DNA of 27,877 bases, taken from the NCBI GenBank assembly GCA_002438405.1, contig DJOE01000018.1, positions 1 to 27,877 of the forward strand, read 5' to 3'. The stretch is from Cyanobacteria bacterium UBA6446 (GTDB taxonomy: Bacteria; Cyanobacteriota; Vampirovibrionia; Gastranaerophilales; Gastranaerophilaceae). Position numbers and translations under genes: made by a program. The first letter of the stretch is position 1. Each line of letters opens with the position of its first letter. Under the pieces are notes generated by a model. That model had not been told where the DNA came from. It was given only the letters and a program-made list of their open reading frames with translations, and made no database searches. This document shows, one piece after another, positions 5,726-13,721 of the stretch.

Positions 5726-6583
5726 TTAAAAAGTACCTGCTGGTTTCTTTTGAGGAGTTGCACCAGGGATTGATTGCCAATTTGCAGCCATGATTTTTTT
5801 GAATGATTTCAAAGCTGTGTCTTCTAATTCACCCAACTCTTCAGCTTCCATAATCAATTCTCTCAAAGGCATCAATGCTCTTGGGTCTCTTAAAACACCC
5901 AATGCAGCAGCAGCACCAGCTCTAACAAGTTCGTTTTCTGAATGGTTTTTCATAACATCAATCAATGCAGGAACAGCTTTTGTATCGTTCAATTTGCCTA
6001 ATGAAGTTACTGCATAAATTCTTACGTTAACCCATTCGTCATACAACATATTAATAATCTTATCAACAGCTTTTTTGTTACCAATTTCACCCAAAGCTCT
6101 TGTTGCATCACATCTTACGTTAACTTTTTCATGATCTAAAGATGCAATCAAAGCATCAGTTGCAACATCACCAATTTCAATTAAAGCATCAGTTGCAGTG
6201 ATACAAACTTGAGGATTTTCATCATTTAAAGCTTCTACTAAAGGTTCAACAACAATTGCACCGCCTAAACGACCTAATGCTCTTGCTGCACGAACTCTAA
6301 CATCTACGTTTCTATCTTCACGTAAAGATTCAATTAAGTGAGTTGTAGCTGCGGAATCACCCAATTCGCCTAAAGCTCTTGCTGCATACAATCTTACAGA
6401 TCCGTTTTTATCATGTTTTAAAACATCAATTAAAGGTTCAACGGCTTTTGAATCACCCATTTCACCCAAAATACGAGCTGCATTGTATCTGACTTTTTCT
6501 GAGTTACTTGTTTTCAAGTCAGTTAGCAATTCATCGAATGATTTTTTTACTTGTTTTTTCTTACTGTTCACACTAATTGTCAT
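5726..6583 (-). CDS. HEAT-repeat protein (PBS-lyase-type repeats)
   Basis: A 285-residue soluble protein built of about eight HEAT-like repeats of ~31 residues. Each carries a signature such as VRYNAARILGEMGD, VRLYAARALGELGD, VRVRAARALGRLGG or VRCDATRALGEIG. The repeats stack into a curved solenoid for protein binding. In cyanobacteria, related repeats occur in phycobilin lyases and their relatives, but with no phycobiliprotein genes here this is more likely a scaffold or adaptor of unknown partner. The N-terminal 15 residues are Lys-rich and the tail is Pro/Gly-rich. GGAGG 6 nt before the ATG at 6583 selects that start over an in-frame ATG seven codons upstream. It is monocistronic. Confidence 0.85.
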   Translation of the reverse strand: MTISVNSKKKQVKKSFDELLTDLKTSNSEKVRYNAARILGEMGDSKAVEPLIDVLKHDKNGSVRLYAARALGELGDSAATTHLIESLREDRNVDVRVRAARALGRLGGAIVVEPLVEALNDENPQVCITATDALIEIGDVATDALIASLDHEKVNVRCDATRALGEIGNKKAVDKIINMLYDEWVNVRIYAVTSLGKLNDTKAVPALIDVMKNHSENELVRAGAAAALGVLRDPRALMPLRELIMEAEELGELEDTALKSFKKIMAANWQSIPGATPQKKPAGTF

Positions 6584-6926
6584 TATTTTCCTCCGACACA
6601 ACAATAAATATTCATACCTACCTACTCTTATATAAAGTATTTGCTACGAATATTATTGCGTTTTTTATTATTTATGTGTTAACCTTTGTTTACAATTCAT
6701 ATTTTATTGTTAAGTTTTTCCTACTACTTATACACTTTCTTGATGTCAGATGTTTGATTAAGGGTAAGACTGACACTTATTTCTTTTGTACTACTATAAT
6801 AACACATTTTTGAACTTTACACTTCAATTGTATAAATAATTTTAAAAATTTCTATAATTGTTTTTCTAAAGATACATCTAATTTAAGTATAAAACGACAA
6901 AATTTTTAACATGTCTTAACAATATA
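6584..6926. other. Intergenic gap without a recognisable gene
   Basis: AT-rich. It should contain the promoter of the HEAT-repeat gene and the 3' end of the histidine kinase message. I see no strong promoter, hairpin terminator or ORF with a ribosome binding site. Confidence 0.5.
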
Positions 6927-8585
6927 CTACTCACCTTTGATAGTAATAATAAATTCTGTTCCAACCCCGACTTCACTAAACACTTGGATTTTGCCATGAT
7001 GTTTATTTATTATCTTTTGACTGATTGCAAGCCCCAAACCAGTACCAACTCCTACACCCTTTGTCGTATATCCAACAGTGAAAATTTTATTTAAATTTTC
7101 TTTTGGAATACCTTGTCCATTATCTTTAATTTTCACAATAAGATTTCCATCTTGAAAATCCGTAGTAATAGTAATTTTGCCTTTGGCATCAATTGCTTGG
7201 CATGCATTGACTAAAATATTCGTAAACACTTGATTTAACATATTCGGATAACATTTTATCGGTGGAATATCACCATAATGTTTTTCTATTTCAATTTTAT
7301 TTTTCGTTTCATGACTAATCAAATCAAGTGTCAAATCAATTTCTTTATTGATATTAGCCTCTTGCAACTCCGCTTCATCAAGCCTTACAAACTTTTTTAA
7401 TGAAACAACAATATTACTAATTCTCTGAATTGCTTCTTTATCAATTGAATTTACTTGAGTAAACATTTCTCTCAAATCATCTTGTTCAATTTGAGAAATC
7501 AATTTAGAAATGATTGAATTATTTGATTTGATTGAAGCAACAGGCGTGTTAATCTCATGAGCAACACCCGCAACCAATTGACCAAGTGATGCCATTTTTT
7601 CAGAATTTATCAATTGCAGTTGAGTTTCTTTCAACTCGTTAAGAGCGGCTTTCAAATCTTTGACGTTCTTTGCATTCTTTTGATAAAGTTCGGCTCTGAT
7701 AATTGCGTTACCCAATTGAGATGACACAGCATCAAGAATTTCAATTTCTTCATTCAATTCACGTTTTTGATAACTCAAAAGAACAATTACGCCAATCATT
7801 TTTTGCAAATGGAATACAGGAACAATAATTCTCAAAACTGACTGTTTAAAAGGTTCTGCGCCAACATATTCCATCAAAGAATAACTTATTGAAATTTTAC
7901 CTGAATTCAAATACTTCATTGCAAGAGCATCAAATGAAATCTCCGTACCTTTTGGGATATTATTTTCACCATAAATCTCCTCAATGCAAAAACCTAAATC
8001 TTTTGATGATGCATAATAAGCCTTGAAACAGCCGAACATTATTGCAAGTTCACGCAAACCGGAGTTCAAAATCATAGAAATATCCATTGATGCTCTTATG
8101 ATATTTGAAACTTTATTAATTAATGCAATTTTAAAAGCTTGTGATTGAGCTTTTTGTCTAATTTTTTGGAGTTCATCATTTTCTTCTTCAAGTTTAGATA
8201 ATTTATCCTCATAGACCGCTTTTTCTTTCTGATTATCTTTCAACATAACTTCAGAAGTTACATCAACAAGAAATATAATCGTATACGCTCCTCGTTTAAC
8301 TGCTGTTAAATCATAGTATGAAGTATTGTTTGATGATGAGGTATAAGAAACTCTTGCAAAAAAGTTTTGTTTTGAAACAATCGCCTGAAAAACCGGAGAA
8401 TACAAATCGACATTTTCGCTATCCATAGGACAAAAATCAAATGTCATTTTATGGGCAAATTTTCTTATATCCCCAAACTGTTGAAATACACGACAAAAAA
8501 TATTGTTTTTAAAAACAACATCTTCATAATTTCGGATTACAATAACAGGATCCCTATACTGATTAAAAAAGTCAAACTTTTTCAT
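6927..8585 (-). CDS. Soluble sensor histidine kinase (PAS-like, GAF, HisKA, HATPase)
   Basis: A 552-residue two-component kinase with no membrane segment. Order: an N-terminal PAS-like region (about 1-125), a coiled coil (KLEEENDELQKIRQ), a GAF-like domain (about 160-310), a second coiled coil, a HisKA domain with phospho-acceptor His in GVAHEINTPVASIK (about residue 346), then a HATPase domain with N box NILVNACQAID, G1 DNGQGIP and G2 TGLGLAISQ. All catalytic boxes look intact. It should sense a cytoplasmic signal or small ligand. No response regulator is adjacent, so it is an orphan here. The ATG at 8585 is preferred: a TATAAT ends 6 nt before it and there is no SD, implying a leaderless message; an in-frame TTG lies six codons upstream. 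Confidence 0.9.
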   Translation of the reverse strand: MKKFDFFNQYRDPVIVIRNYEDVVFKNNIFCRVFQQFGDIRKFAHKMTFDFCPMDSENVDLYSPVFQAIVSKQNFFARVSYTSSSNNTSYYDLTAVKRGAYTIIFLVDVTSEVMLKDNQKEKAVYEDKLSKLEEENDELQKIRQKAQSQAFKIALINKVSNIIRASMDISMILNSGLRELAIMFGCFKAYYASSKDLGFCIEEIYGENNIPKGTEISFDALAMKYLNSGKISISYSLMEYVGAEPFKQSVLRIIVPVFHLQKMIGVIVLLSYQKRELNEEIEILDAVSSQLGNAIIRAELYQKNAKNVKDLKAALNELKETQLQLINSEKMASLGQLVAGVAHEINTPVASIKSNNSIISKLISQIEQDDLREMFTQVNSIDKEAIQRISNIVVSLKKFVRLDEAELQEANINKEIDLTLDLISHETKNKIEIEKHYGDIPPIKCYPNMLNQVFTNILVNACQAIDAKGKITITTDFQDGNLIVKIKDNGQGIPKENLNKIFTVGYTTKGVGVGTGLGLAISQKIINKHHGKIQVFSEVGVGTEFIITIKGE

Positions 8586-8591
8586 AACAAA

Positions 8592-8620
8592 ATTATAGGT
8601 CAATCAATAAGTTTAGGCAA
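8592..8620 (-). promoter_or_regulatory. Promoter of the histidine kinase gene, leaderless
   Basis: On the minus strand, TTGCCT and a perfect TATAAT are 17 bp apart. The -10 ends 6 nt before the ATG at 8585. Confidence 0.6.
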
Positions 8621-8653
8621 TTTGTAAAATTCAAATGCTAACTTTGAGAATAC

Positions 8654-8681
8654 TTTACATTTATTCTTAAAGTTTTATCAT
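8654..8681 (+). promoter_or_regulatory. Promoter of hydG
   Basis: TTTACA and TATCAT, each one base from consensus, are 16 bp apart and about 40 nt before the start codon. Confidence 0.5.
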
Positions 8682-8720
8682 GAGCAAAGAAGCTAAATTT
8701 ACCCAAAATGGAGAGAAAGT

Positions 8721-10142
8721 ATGTACAATCCAAAATCACATAAAGCAGAAGAATTCATCAATCACGAAGAAGTTTTAGATACATTAAAATATGCACAAGA
8801 GAATAAAAACAATATTGAACTTATCGACAAAATTTTAGAAAAAGCAAAACTTGGAAAAGGTTTAACTCACAGAGAAGCAGCCGTTTTATTAGATTGTGAA
8901 ATTGATGAAAAAAATCAAGAAATTTTTGCACTTGCACAAAAAATCAAAGAAGATTATTACGGAAACAGAATTGTACTTTTTGCTCCTTTATATTTATCAA
9001 ATTATTGCGTAAATGGTTGTGTTTATTGTCCATATCATGCAAAGAACAAGCACATTCCACGTAAAAAAATGACACAAGATGAAATCAGGGAAGAAGTTAT
9101 CGCACTTCAAGATATGGGACACAAAAGACTTGCAATAGAAACAGGAGAAGACCCTGTTAATAACCCTATTGAATATGTTTTAGAATCATTAAAAACAATT
9201 TATTCTGTTCACCATAAAAATGGTGCAATCAGAAGAGCAAATGTCAATATTGCAGCAACAACCGTTGAAAATTACAAAAAATTAAAAGAGGCAGGAATCG
9301 GAACTTACATATTATTTCAAGAAACATATAATAAAGAATCTTATGAAACACTTCACCCGACAGGTCCAAAACATAACTATGCATACCATACAGAAGCAAT
9401 GGATAGAGCTATGGAGGGTGGAATTGATGATGTAGGACTTGGGGTTCTATTTGGACTTGAACTTTACCGCTACGAATTCACCGCACTACTTATGCATGCG
9501 GAACACTTAGAAGCAGCATTTGGAGTTGGTCCTCATACAATTTCAGTTCCAAGAATCAGAAGGGCGGACGATATTGACCCATCAACTTTTGACAACGGAA
9601 TAGATGATGATACATTTGCAAAAATCGTAGCCTGCATAAGAATTTCAACCCCATACACAGGTATGATTATTTCTACAAGAGAATCAAAAAAATGTAGAGA
9701 ACGAGTTTTAAAACTCGGGGTTTCTCAAATCAGCGGTGGTTCAAAAACAAGTGTCGGTGGTTATGCTCACCCAGAAGATGCCACAGAAGAAGAAACAGCA
9801 CAATTTGATGTTGAAGATAGAAGAAGCCTTGATGATATTGTAAAATGGCTTATGGAACTTGGTTATGTACCTAGTTTTTGCACAGCCTGTTATAGAGAGG
9901 GAAGAGTTGGAGATAGATTTATGGAAATCTGTAAAGAACAAAAAATCCACAATTTTTGTCACCCAAATGCAATAATGACTCTCAAAGAATATTTAGAAGA
10001 TTATGCATCTCCTGAAACTAAAAAAGTTGGAGAAAAATTGATTGAAAAAGAACTTCAAACTTTTGATAATCAAAAAATTGAATGTGCAGTTGAACAAAAT
10101 CTTCACAATATCGAAAACGGACAAAGAGATTTTAGATTTTAA
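8721..10142 (+). CDS. hydG: [FeFe]-hydrogenase H-cluster radical SAM maturase HydG
   Basis: Radical SAM tyrosine lyase that cleaves tyrosine to p-cresol and dehydroglycine and makes the CO- and CN-bearing iron synthon for the H-cluster. At 473 residues it is the usual HydG length. The radical SAM cluster motif CX3CX2C is CVNGCVYC near residue 96. The HydG-specific C-terminal CX2CX22C motif is complete: CTAC, then 22 residues to the Cys of NFCHPN. That motif separates it from ThiH, as do LSNYCVNGCVYCPYH and PRIRRADD. GGAG lies about 9 nt before ATG. It has its own promoter and terminator. HydE, HydF and the hydrogenase are not in the window, so the maturation genes are dispersed. Its presence implies anaerobic H2 metabolism. 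Confidence 0.95.
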   Translation: MYNPKSHKAEEFINHEEVLDTLKYAQENKNNIELIDKILEKAKLGKGLTHREAAVLLDCEIDEKNQEIFALAQKIKEDYYGNRIVLFAPLYLSNYCVNGCVYCPYHAKNKHIPRKKMTQDEIREEVIALQDMGHKRLAIETGEDPVNNPIEYVLESLKTIYSVHHKNGAIRRANVNIAATTVENYKKLKEAGIGTYILFQETYNKESYETLHPTGPKHNYAYHTEAMDRAMEGGIDDVGLGVLFGLELYRYEFTALLMHAEHLEAAFGVGPHTISVPRIRRADDIDPSTFDNGIDDDTFAKIVACIRISTPYTGMIISTRESKKCRERVLKLGVSQISGGSKTSVGGYAHPEDATEEETAQFDVEDRRSLDDIVKWLMELGYVPSFCTACYREGRVGDRFMEICKEQKIHNFCHPNAIMTLKEYLEDYASPETKKVGEKLIEKELQTFDNQKIECAVEQNLHNIENGQRDFRF

Positions 10143-10149
10143 ACACTAA

Positions 10150-10180
10150 AAAAGGTCGGAACATTTAATTCCGGCCTTTT
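10150..10180. terminator. Bidirectional terminator after hydG
   Basis: A 12-bp stem (AAAAGGTCGGAA / TTCCGGCCTTTT) with a 7-nt loop and A/T tracts on both sides, between hydG and the convergent TonB-like gene. Confidence 0.85.
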
Positions 10181-10199
10181 AATTTATTCAAAAATATTA

Positions 10200-10613
10200 T
10201 TATTCTTGTTCTGGGTGATAGAATTCAAACCTAAAGTCAAAATCAATAACATCTGCATCAACATTCTTTGGCAACTTTGCAAATGGTGCTGATTTTTTAA
10301 TAGTTTTAACCGCCAAATCATCAACTTGTTTGTTTCCGGAAGATGTTTTCAATATTACGTCTGTAATTTTTCCATCTTTGTGAAGATTGAATGAAACAAC
10401 CGGAACCTCTTTCAATTTAACATCTTTTGGAGGTGTCCAGTTCTTTTCAACTTTATCTTGCAATTTCATAATATATTTATATTGGGTATCTTTAGCAAAA
10501 GGTTCATAACCTTTCATTTTAGATACGAAAAATCCTGCTGCAAAGCTTAATGCTCCAACCAAAATAATTGTAGCAATAATAATAGCTAATACGGTTAATT
10601 TTTTCTTGTCCAT
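10200..10613 (-). CDS. TonB/TolA C-terminal-like envelope protein
   Basis: A 137-residue protein with one N-terminal membrane helix (about residues 7-30, after MDKKK, so N-in) and a periplasmic domain resembling the TonB/TolA C-terminal fold: YIMKLQDKVEKNWTPP, then VSFNLHKDGKITDVILKTSSGNKQVDDLAVKTIKKSAPFAKLP. The proline-rich spacer of a classical TonB is missing and the linker is short, so it probably cannot span the periplasm like TonB. Known relatives transmit energy or stabilise the envelope; the role here is unknown. The start codon abuts the mtnA stop codon (no gap), so translation is probably coupled. ExbB/ExbD are not in the window. Confidence 0.7.
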   Translation of the reverse strand: MDKKKLTVLAIIIATIILVGALSFAAGFFVSKMKGYEPFAKDTQYKYIMKLQDKVEKNWTPPKDVKLKEVPVVSFNLHKDGKITDVILKTSSGNKQVDDLAVKTIKKSAPFAKLPKNVDADVIDFDFRFEFYHPEQE

Positions 10614-11675
10614 TTAAACTCCTTTAAATACTTCTGCAATAGATTTGTTATAATCAGGTCTTAAAATTCCTTTTTCGGTAATAATACCTGTAATAAGTTC
10701 GTGCGGAGTAACATCAAACCCAGGGTTTATAATATTTACACCCTCGGCACAAATTGTTTTTCCATTGATGTGGGTAACTTCGTCATGTGAACGTTCTTCA
10801 ATTACAATATCATCACCCGTTTTAATACTTGTATCAATTGTTGATAACGGAGCCGCAACATAAAATGGAATATTATGATATTTTGCAGCAATAGCAACAG
10901 TGTAAGTTCCGATTTTATTAGCAGCATCACCATTTGCAGCAATTCTATCTGCTCCAACACAAACCATATCAATCATACCTTTTTTCATAAAATATGAACA
11001 CATACCGTCAGTAATCAATGTTACAGGAATTCCGTCCATAGTGAGTTCAAGTGTTGTAATTCTTGCCCCTTGTTGACGAGGTCTTGTTTCATCTGCAAAA
11101 ACTTGAACAGTATTATCCTTTGCAAATGCAGATCTAACAACACCTAAAGCTGTTCCATATCCAACAGTAGCTAATGCTCCGGCATTACAGTGAGTTAAAA
11201 TTGTTGCACCTTTTGGAACGACTTCTGCTCCATAATCACCAATTTTTTTATTAATTTCAATGTCTTCAAGTTCTAATTTTTTACCATTTGAAGCCAATTC
11301 TTTTATCAAATCAGGAATATCGGATTTTGAATTTTTAATAATTTCTTTTTGCTTTTCAACTGCCCACATAAGATTTACGGCAGTAGGTCTTGCACTAGCC
11401 ATATAATCAGCTTTTTCAAGTAATTGTTTTATAAATTCTTCTCTTGATAGATTTTGTTTAGCAAGTTCTTGCGCATACAAAACAACCCCATGAGCGCCTG
11501 CAATTCCAATAGCCGGAGCGCCACGTACAATCATTGTTTTGATTGCATCAAACATATCTTGCCCATTTTTAACATCTACATATTCAAATTTGTCTGGGAA
11601 TTTTGTTTGATCAACCATTCTTGAATATGTATCAATCCATTCTATCGTTCTTATTTTTGATTTGAATTCAGTCAT
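10614..11675 (-). CDS. mtnA: S-methyl-5-thioribose-1-phosphate isomerase
   Basis: Methionine salvage enzyme converting 5-methylthioribose 1-phosphate to methylthioribulose 1-phosphate. At 353 residues it is the usual length. Diagnostic motifs: RGAPAIGIAGAHGV near residue 52, the active-site Cys loop THCNAGALATVGYGTALGV near 160, ETRPRQQGARIT near 200, and the catalytic Asp region VCVGADRIAANGD near 240. These favour MtnA over the related eIF2B-type sugar isomerases. AAGGA precedes ATG. The gene directly follows a small membrane protein gene and is followed with no gap by the TonB-like gene. No other salvage gene (mtnK, mtnB, mtnC) is present, so the rest of the pathway lies elsewhere or is a variant one. 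Confidence 0.93.
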   Translation of the reverse strand: MTEFKSKIRTIEWIDTYSRMVDQTKFPDKFEYVDVKNGQDMFDAIKTMIVRGAPAIGIAGAHGVVLYAQELAKQNLSREEFIKQLLEKADYMASARPTAVNLMWAVEKQKEIIKNSKSDIPDLIKELASNGKKLELEDIEINKKIGDYGAEVVPKGATILTHCNAGALATVGYGTALGVVRSAFAKDNTVQVFADETRPRQQGARITTLELTMDGIPVTLITDGMCSYFMKKGMIDMVCVGADRIAANGDAANKIGTYTVAIAAKYHNIPFYVAAPLSTIDTSIKTGDDIVIEERSHDEVTHINGKTICAEGVNIINPGFDVTPHELITGIITEKGILRPDYNKSIAEVFKGV

Positions 11676-12152
11676 CTATATTTCCTTTTTATTATTAATT
11701 TCGTGCTTTTTCTCATACATATCTCGGATAAAATTTATAACATAGTATGTAATAAATCCTGAAAAAGCATTTGTAACCGCACTCAATACTCCAATAAATA
11801 TAATAAATACTCCAAGCAACCATATTGGAGAATGAGTAATCATTGCAGTTAGTAAAAAGTTAGTTGTAAAATTAAATGCTTTTACAAGAATAGCCATAAC
11901 AATTGCATACACTATTGAAAATGCGATATTTGATACAAAACCAATCAATGCACCTGTAATAATACTGTCTTTTATTGTAGTTAAATCAAACTTCCCGTCC
12001 ATAATCAAATAAATAACTACAAGCGGAGCGGCTAAAAGTAATGCCGTAAAAAGCACCACCATTCCAACAAACGGAATAGGAGCAAGCAAACCTAAAATTG
12101 CGCCCAAAATCAAGCTTAACACTACAATTGTTTTAATTATAAATTTATCCAT
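11676..12152 (-). CDS. Small integral membrane protein, unknown function
   Basis: A 158-residue, strongly hydrophobic protein with about four membrane segments: residues 8-30 (VVLSLILGAILGLLAPIPFV), 31-50, 65-95 and 105-140. A short basic C-terminal tail (EKKHEINNKKEI) should be cytoplasmic. The arrangement resembles small DUF-type membrane proteins common in cyanobacterial relatives, but I cannot name a family. The stop codon abuts the mtnA start, so it is co-transcribed with mtnA and the TonB-like gene. It is separated from ruvC upstream by about 30 bp. Confidence 0.7.
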   Translation of the reverse strand: MDKFIIKTIVVLSLILGAILGLLAPIPFVGMVVLFTALLLAAPLVVIYLIMDGKFDLTTIKDSIITGALIGFVSNIAFSIVYAIVMAILVKAFNFTTNFLLTAMITHSPIWLLGVFIIFIGVLSAVTNAFSGFITYYVINFIRDMYEKKHEINNKKEI

Positions 12153-12182
12153 AATCTTAAATTTATTCTACCATTTACTTAA

Positions 12183-12683
12183 TTAAAACTCAAATTTTTT
12201 CAAATCTTCTAAAGCATTATGGCTTCTAGTATAAGAAATAGCAATCGCAATTGAATCTACAGTATCATCTAGTTTTGGTAATTTTTCAGACTCTAATGCA
12301 ATTTTAACCATCTGCTCTACTTCTTTTTTACTTGCTCTACCATAACCCGTCAAAATCTGCTTAACTTCCATTGGAGTGTATTCATAAATCGGAATTCCAA
12401 ATTTTTCAAGCACGGTTAAAATAACTCCTCTTGCGTGAGCAACAGGCATAACTGTTGTTTGATTTCGGAAAAAGAATAATTTTTCAATTGCACAAACATC
12501 AGGTTTATATTTTTCAACAATAGAAGTCATATCGTTGAAAATTTCTAATAATCTTGCAGATTCTCTTTCCCCTTTAGGAGTTTGAATTGAACCGGAATGT
12601 TCAAGTTCAATATTTTTGCCGTCATAGTTAACAATGCTATAACCAACAATTGCCATTCCAGGATCTATGCCTAATATCTTCAT
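12183..12683 (-). CDS. ruvC: Holliday junction resolvase RuvC
   Basis: Endonuclease that cuts Holliday junctions symmetrically in the RuvABC pathway of recombinational repair. The 166 residues fit. Acidic active-site residues are visible: Asp in ILGIDPGMAIVGYS (residue 7), Glu in CAIEKLFFFRNQTTV (near 68), and the DTVDSIAIAI Asp pair near residues 140-143. The family signature of basic and aromatic residues around AHARGVIL is also present. There is no SD before the ATG at 12683; TAAAAT ends 6 nt before it, which points to a leaderless message. ruvA and ruvB are not in the window. In this repeat-rich region recombination functions may matter, but ruvC is a housekeeping gene. Confidence 0.95.
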   Translation of the reverse strand: MKILGIDPGMAIVGYSIVNYDGKNIELEHSGSIQTPKGERESARLLEIFNDMTSIVEKYKPDVCAIEKLFFFRNQTTVMPVAHARGVILTVLEKFGIPIYEYTPMEVKQILTGYGRASKKEVEQMVKIALESEKLPKLDDTVDSIAIAISYTRSHNALEDLKKFEF

Positions 12684-12714
12684 AAAAATATTTTAACATA
12701 AAATCAGACTGAAA

Positions 12715-13524
12715 TTATTTTTCACGAGCTGTTCCTGTTTCATACCCAGGAACTAGTAATGCAAGAGGAATAACTCTGCCTAATTTTGAACCAAATGAAG
12801 ATTCTTTATTCATCATAGATGTTGCCATACACAAATCATCTACGTGAGGTGCAAAATCACTTGTTTTAATATTTCTATCAACTTTTTTGTGGTAAATTTT
12901 TTCGTTAATCAAATTTGAAACTTTGTTACCTAAATAAACACCCAACCCTAAAAATCCTAGAGTTGAAATACCATTTGGAACATTTTTTATACAAGTATTG
13001 AAAACTTTTGCTACACTTTTTTTACTATCAATTTGTGGCATTAAATTTTGTAATCTTTCTGCATAATTGTTAAATATTCTTGAACCAGTTCCAACACACA
13101 TTACAGGAACTATTACATTACCTAAAACTTGATTTAATACTTCTCTTTTTTTAGCTTTTAAATTTGATTTGTCATCTACAATTGAACCTCCGACAAAACC
13201 TCCAACAACAGAAGCTGATGCCATAGAAATAATTTGCGGTTCTTCAAATTCAATTGCCTTATCTTTCGGTGAGTATTTAAAAATAGCCCAATCTTTTATT
13301 GGCGTTTTCATAATTTTAGCAGGATTTAAAGAAAAACCTTTCATCTTTGCAAGTACTGCCATTACAGGAATCATGCCTGCAGCTGATGTTGCTAAAATAA
13401 CTGCTTTTTGTTTATTGTTCAACGGTTTTGACTGAGAATTTTCAGAAGAAAAACTGACATTCTTTTTCTGAGAATTCAAGTAATTATAGCTATTTACATT
13501 GCTTGATACAATTTTGTTAATCAT
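12715..13524 (-). CDS. Membrane-associated protein of unknown function (VSF-motif N-terminus)
   Basis: A 269-residue protein not recognised. It starts MINKIVSSNVNSYNYLNSQ, then KKNVSFSS, then several small-residue-rich hydrophobic stretches: AVILATSAAGMIPVMAVLA (about 38-56), SMASASVVGGFVGGSIV (about 96-113), a segment around NVIVPVMCVGTGSRI, and STLGFLGLGVYLGNKV. The C-terminal end is polar and basic. The ATG at 13524 is chosen because a GTG-rich SD-like stretch (AAAGGT, GTGAAG) precedes it; an in-frame start 12 codons upstream has none. It is divergent from the 506-residue gene at 13722, whose layout (hydrophobic segments ending in PKINQAITR, plus a DVSFGM motif) is similar. The two may be related and lineage-specific. 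Confidence 0.65.
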   Translation of the reverse strand: MINKIVSSNVNSYNYLNSQKKNVSFSSENSQSKPLNNKQKAVILATSAAGMIPVMAVLAKMKGFSLNPAKIMKTPIKDWAIFKYSPKDKAIEFEEPQIISMASASVVGGFVGGSIVDDKSNLKAKKREVLNQVLGNVIVPVMCVGTGSRIFNNYAERLQNLMPQIDSKKSVAKVFNTCIKNVPNGISTLGFLGLGVYLGNKVSNLINEKIYHKKVDRNIKTSDFAPHVDDLCMATSMMNKESSFGSKLGRVIPLALLVPGYETGTAREK

Positions 13525-13721
13525 AATCTTCACACACCTTTGTATATTAGCAAAAACCAAACAAGAAAAATATTGCTATTAATATTATAACACTTAAATA
13601 TTTGTAACATATAATTGCAAAAACTCATTACTATGTAACAAAATATTAAAAGATTACTTAACCATGGCAAAAAATCATCTTTAGATACATTTAAGGGGAA
13701 GAAAGTTTTAAATAATAAATT

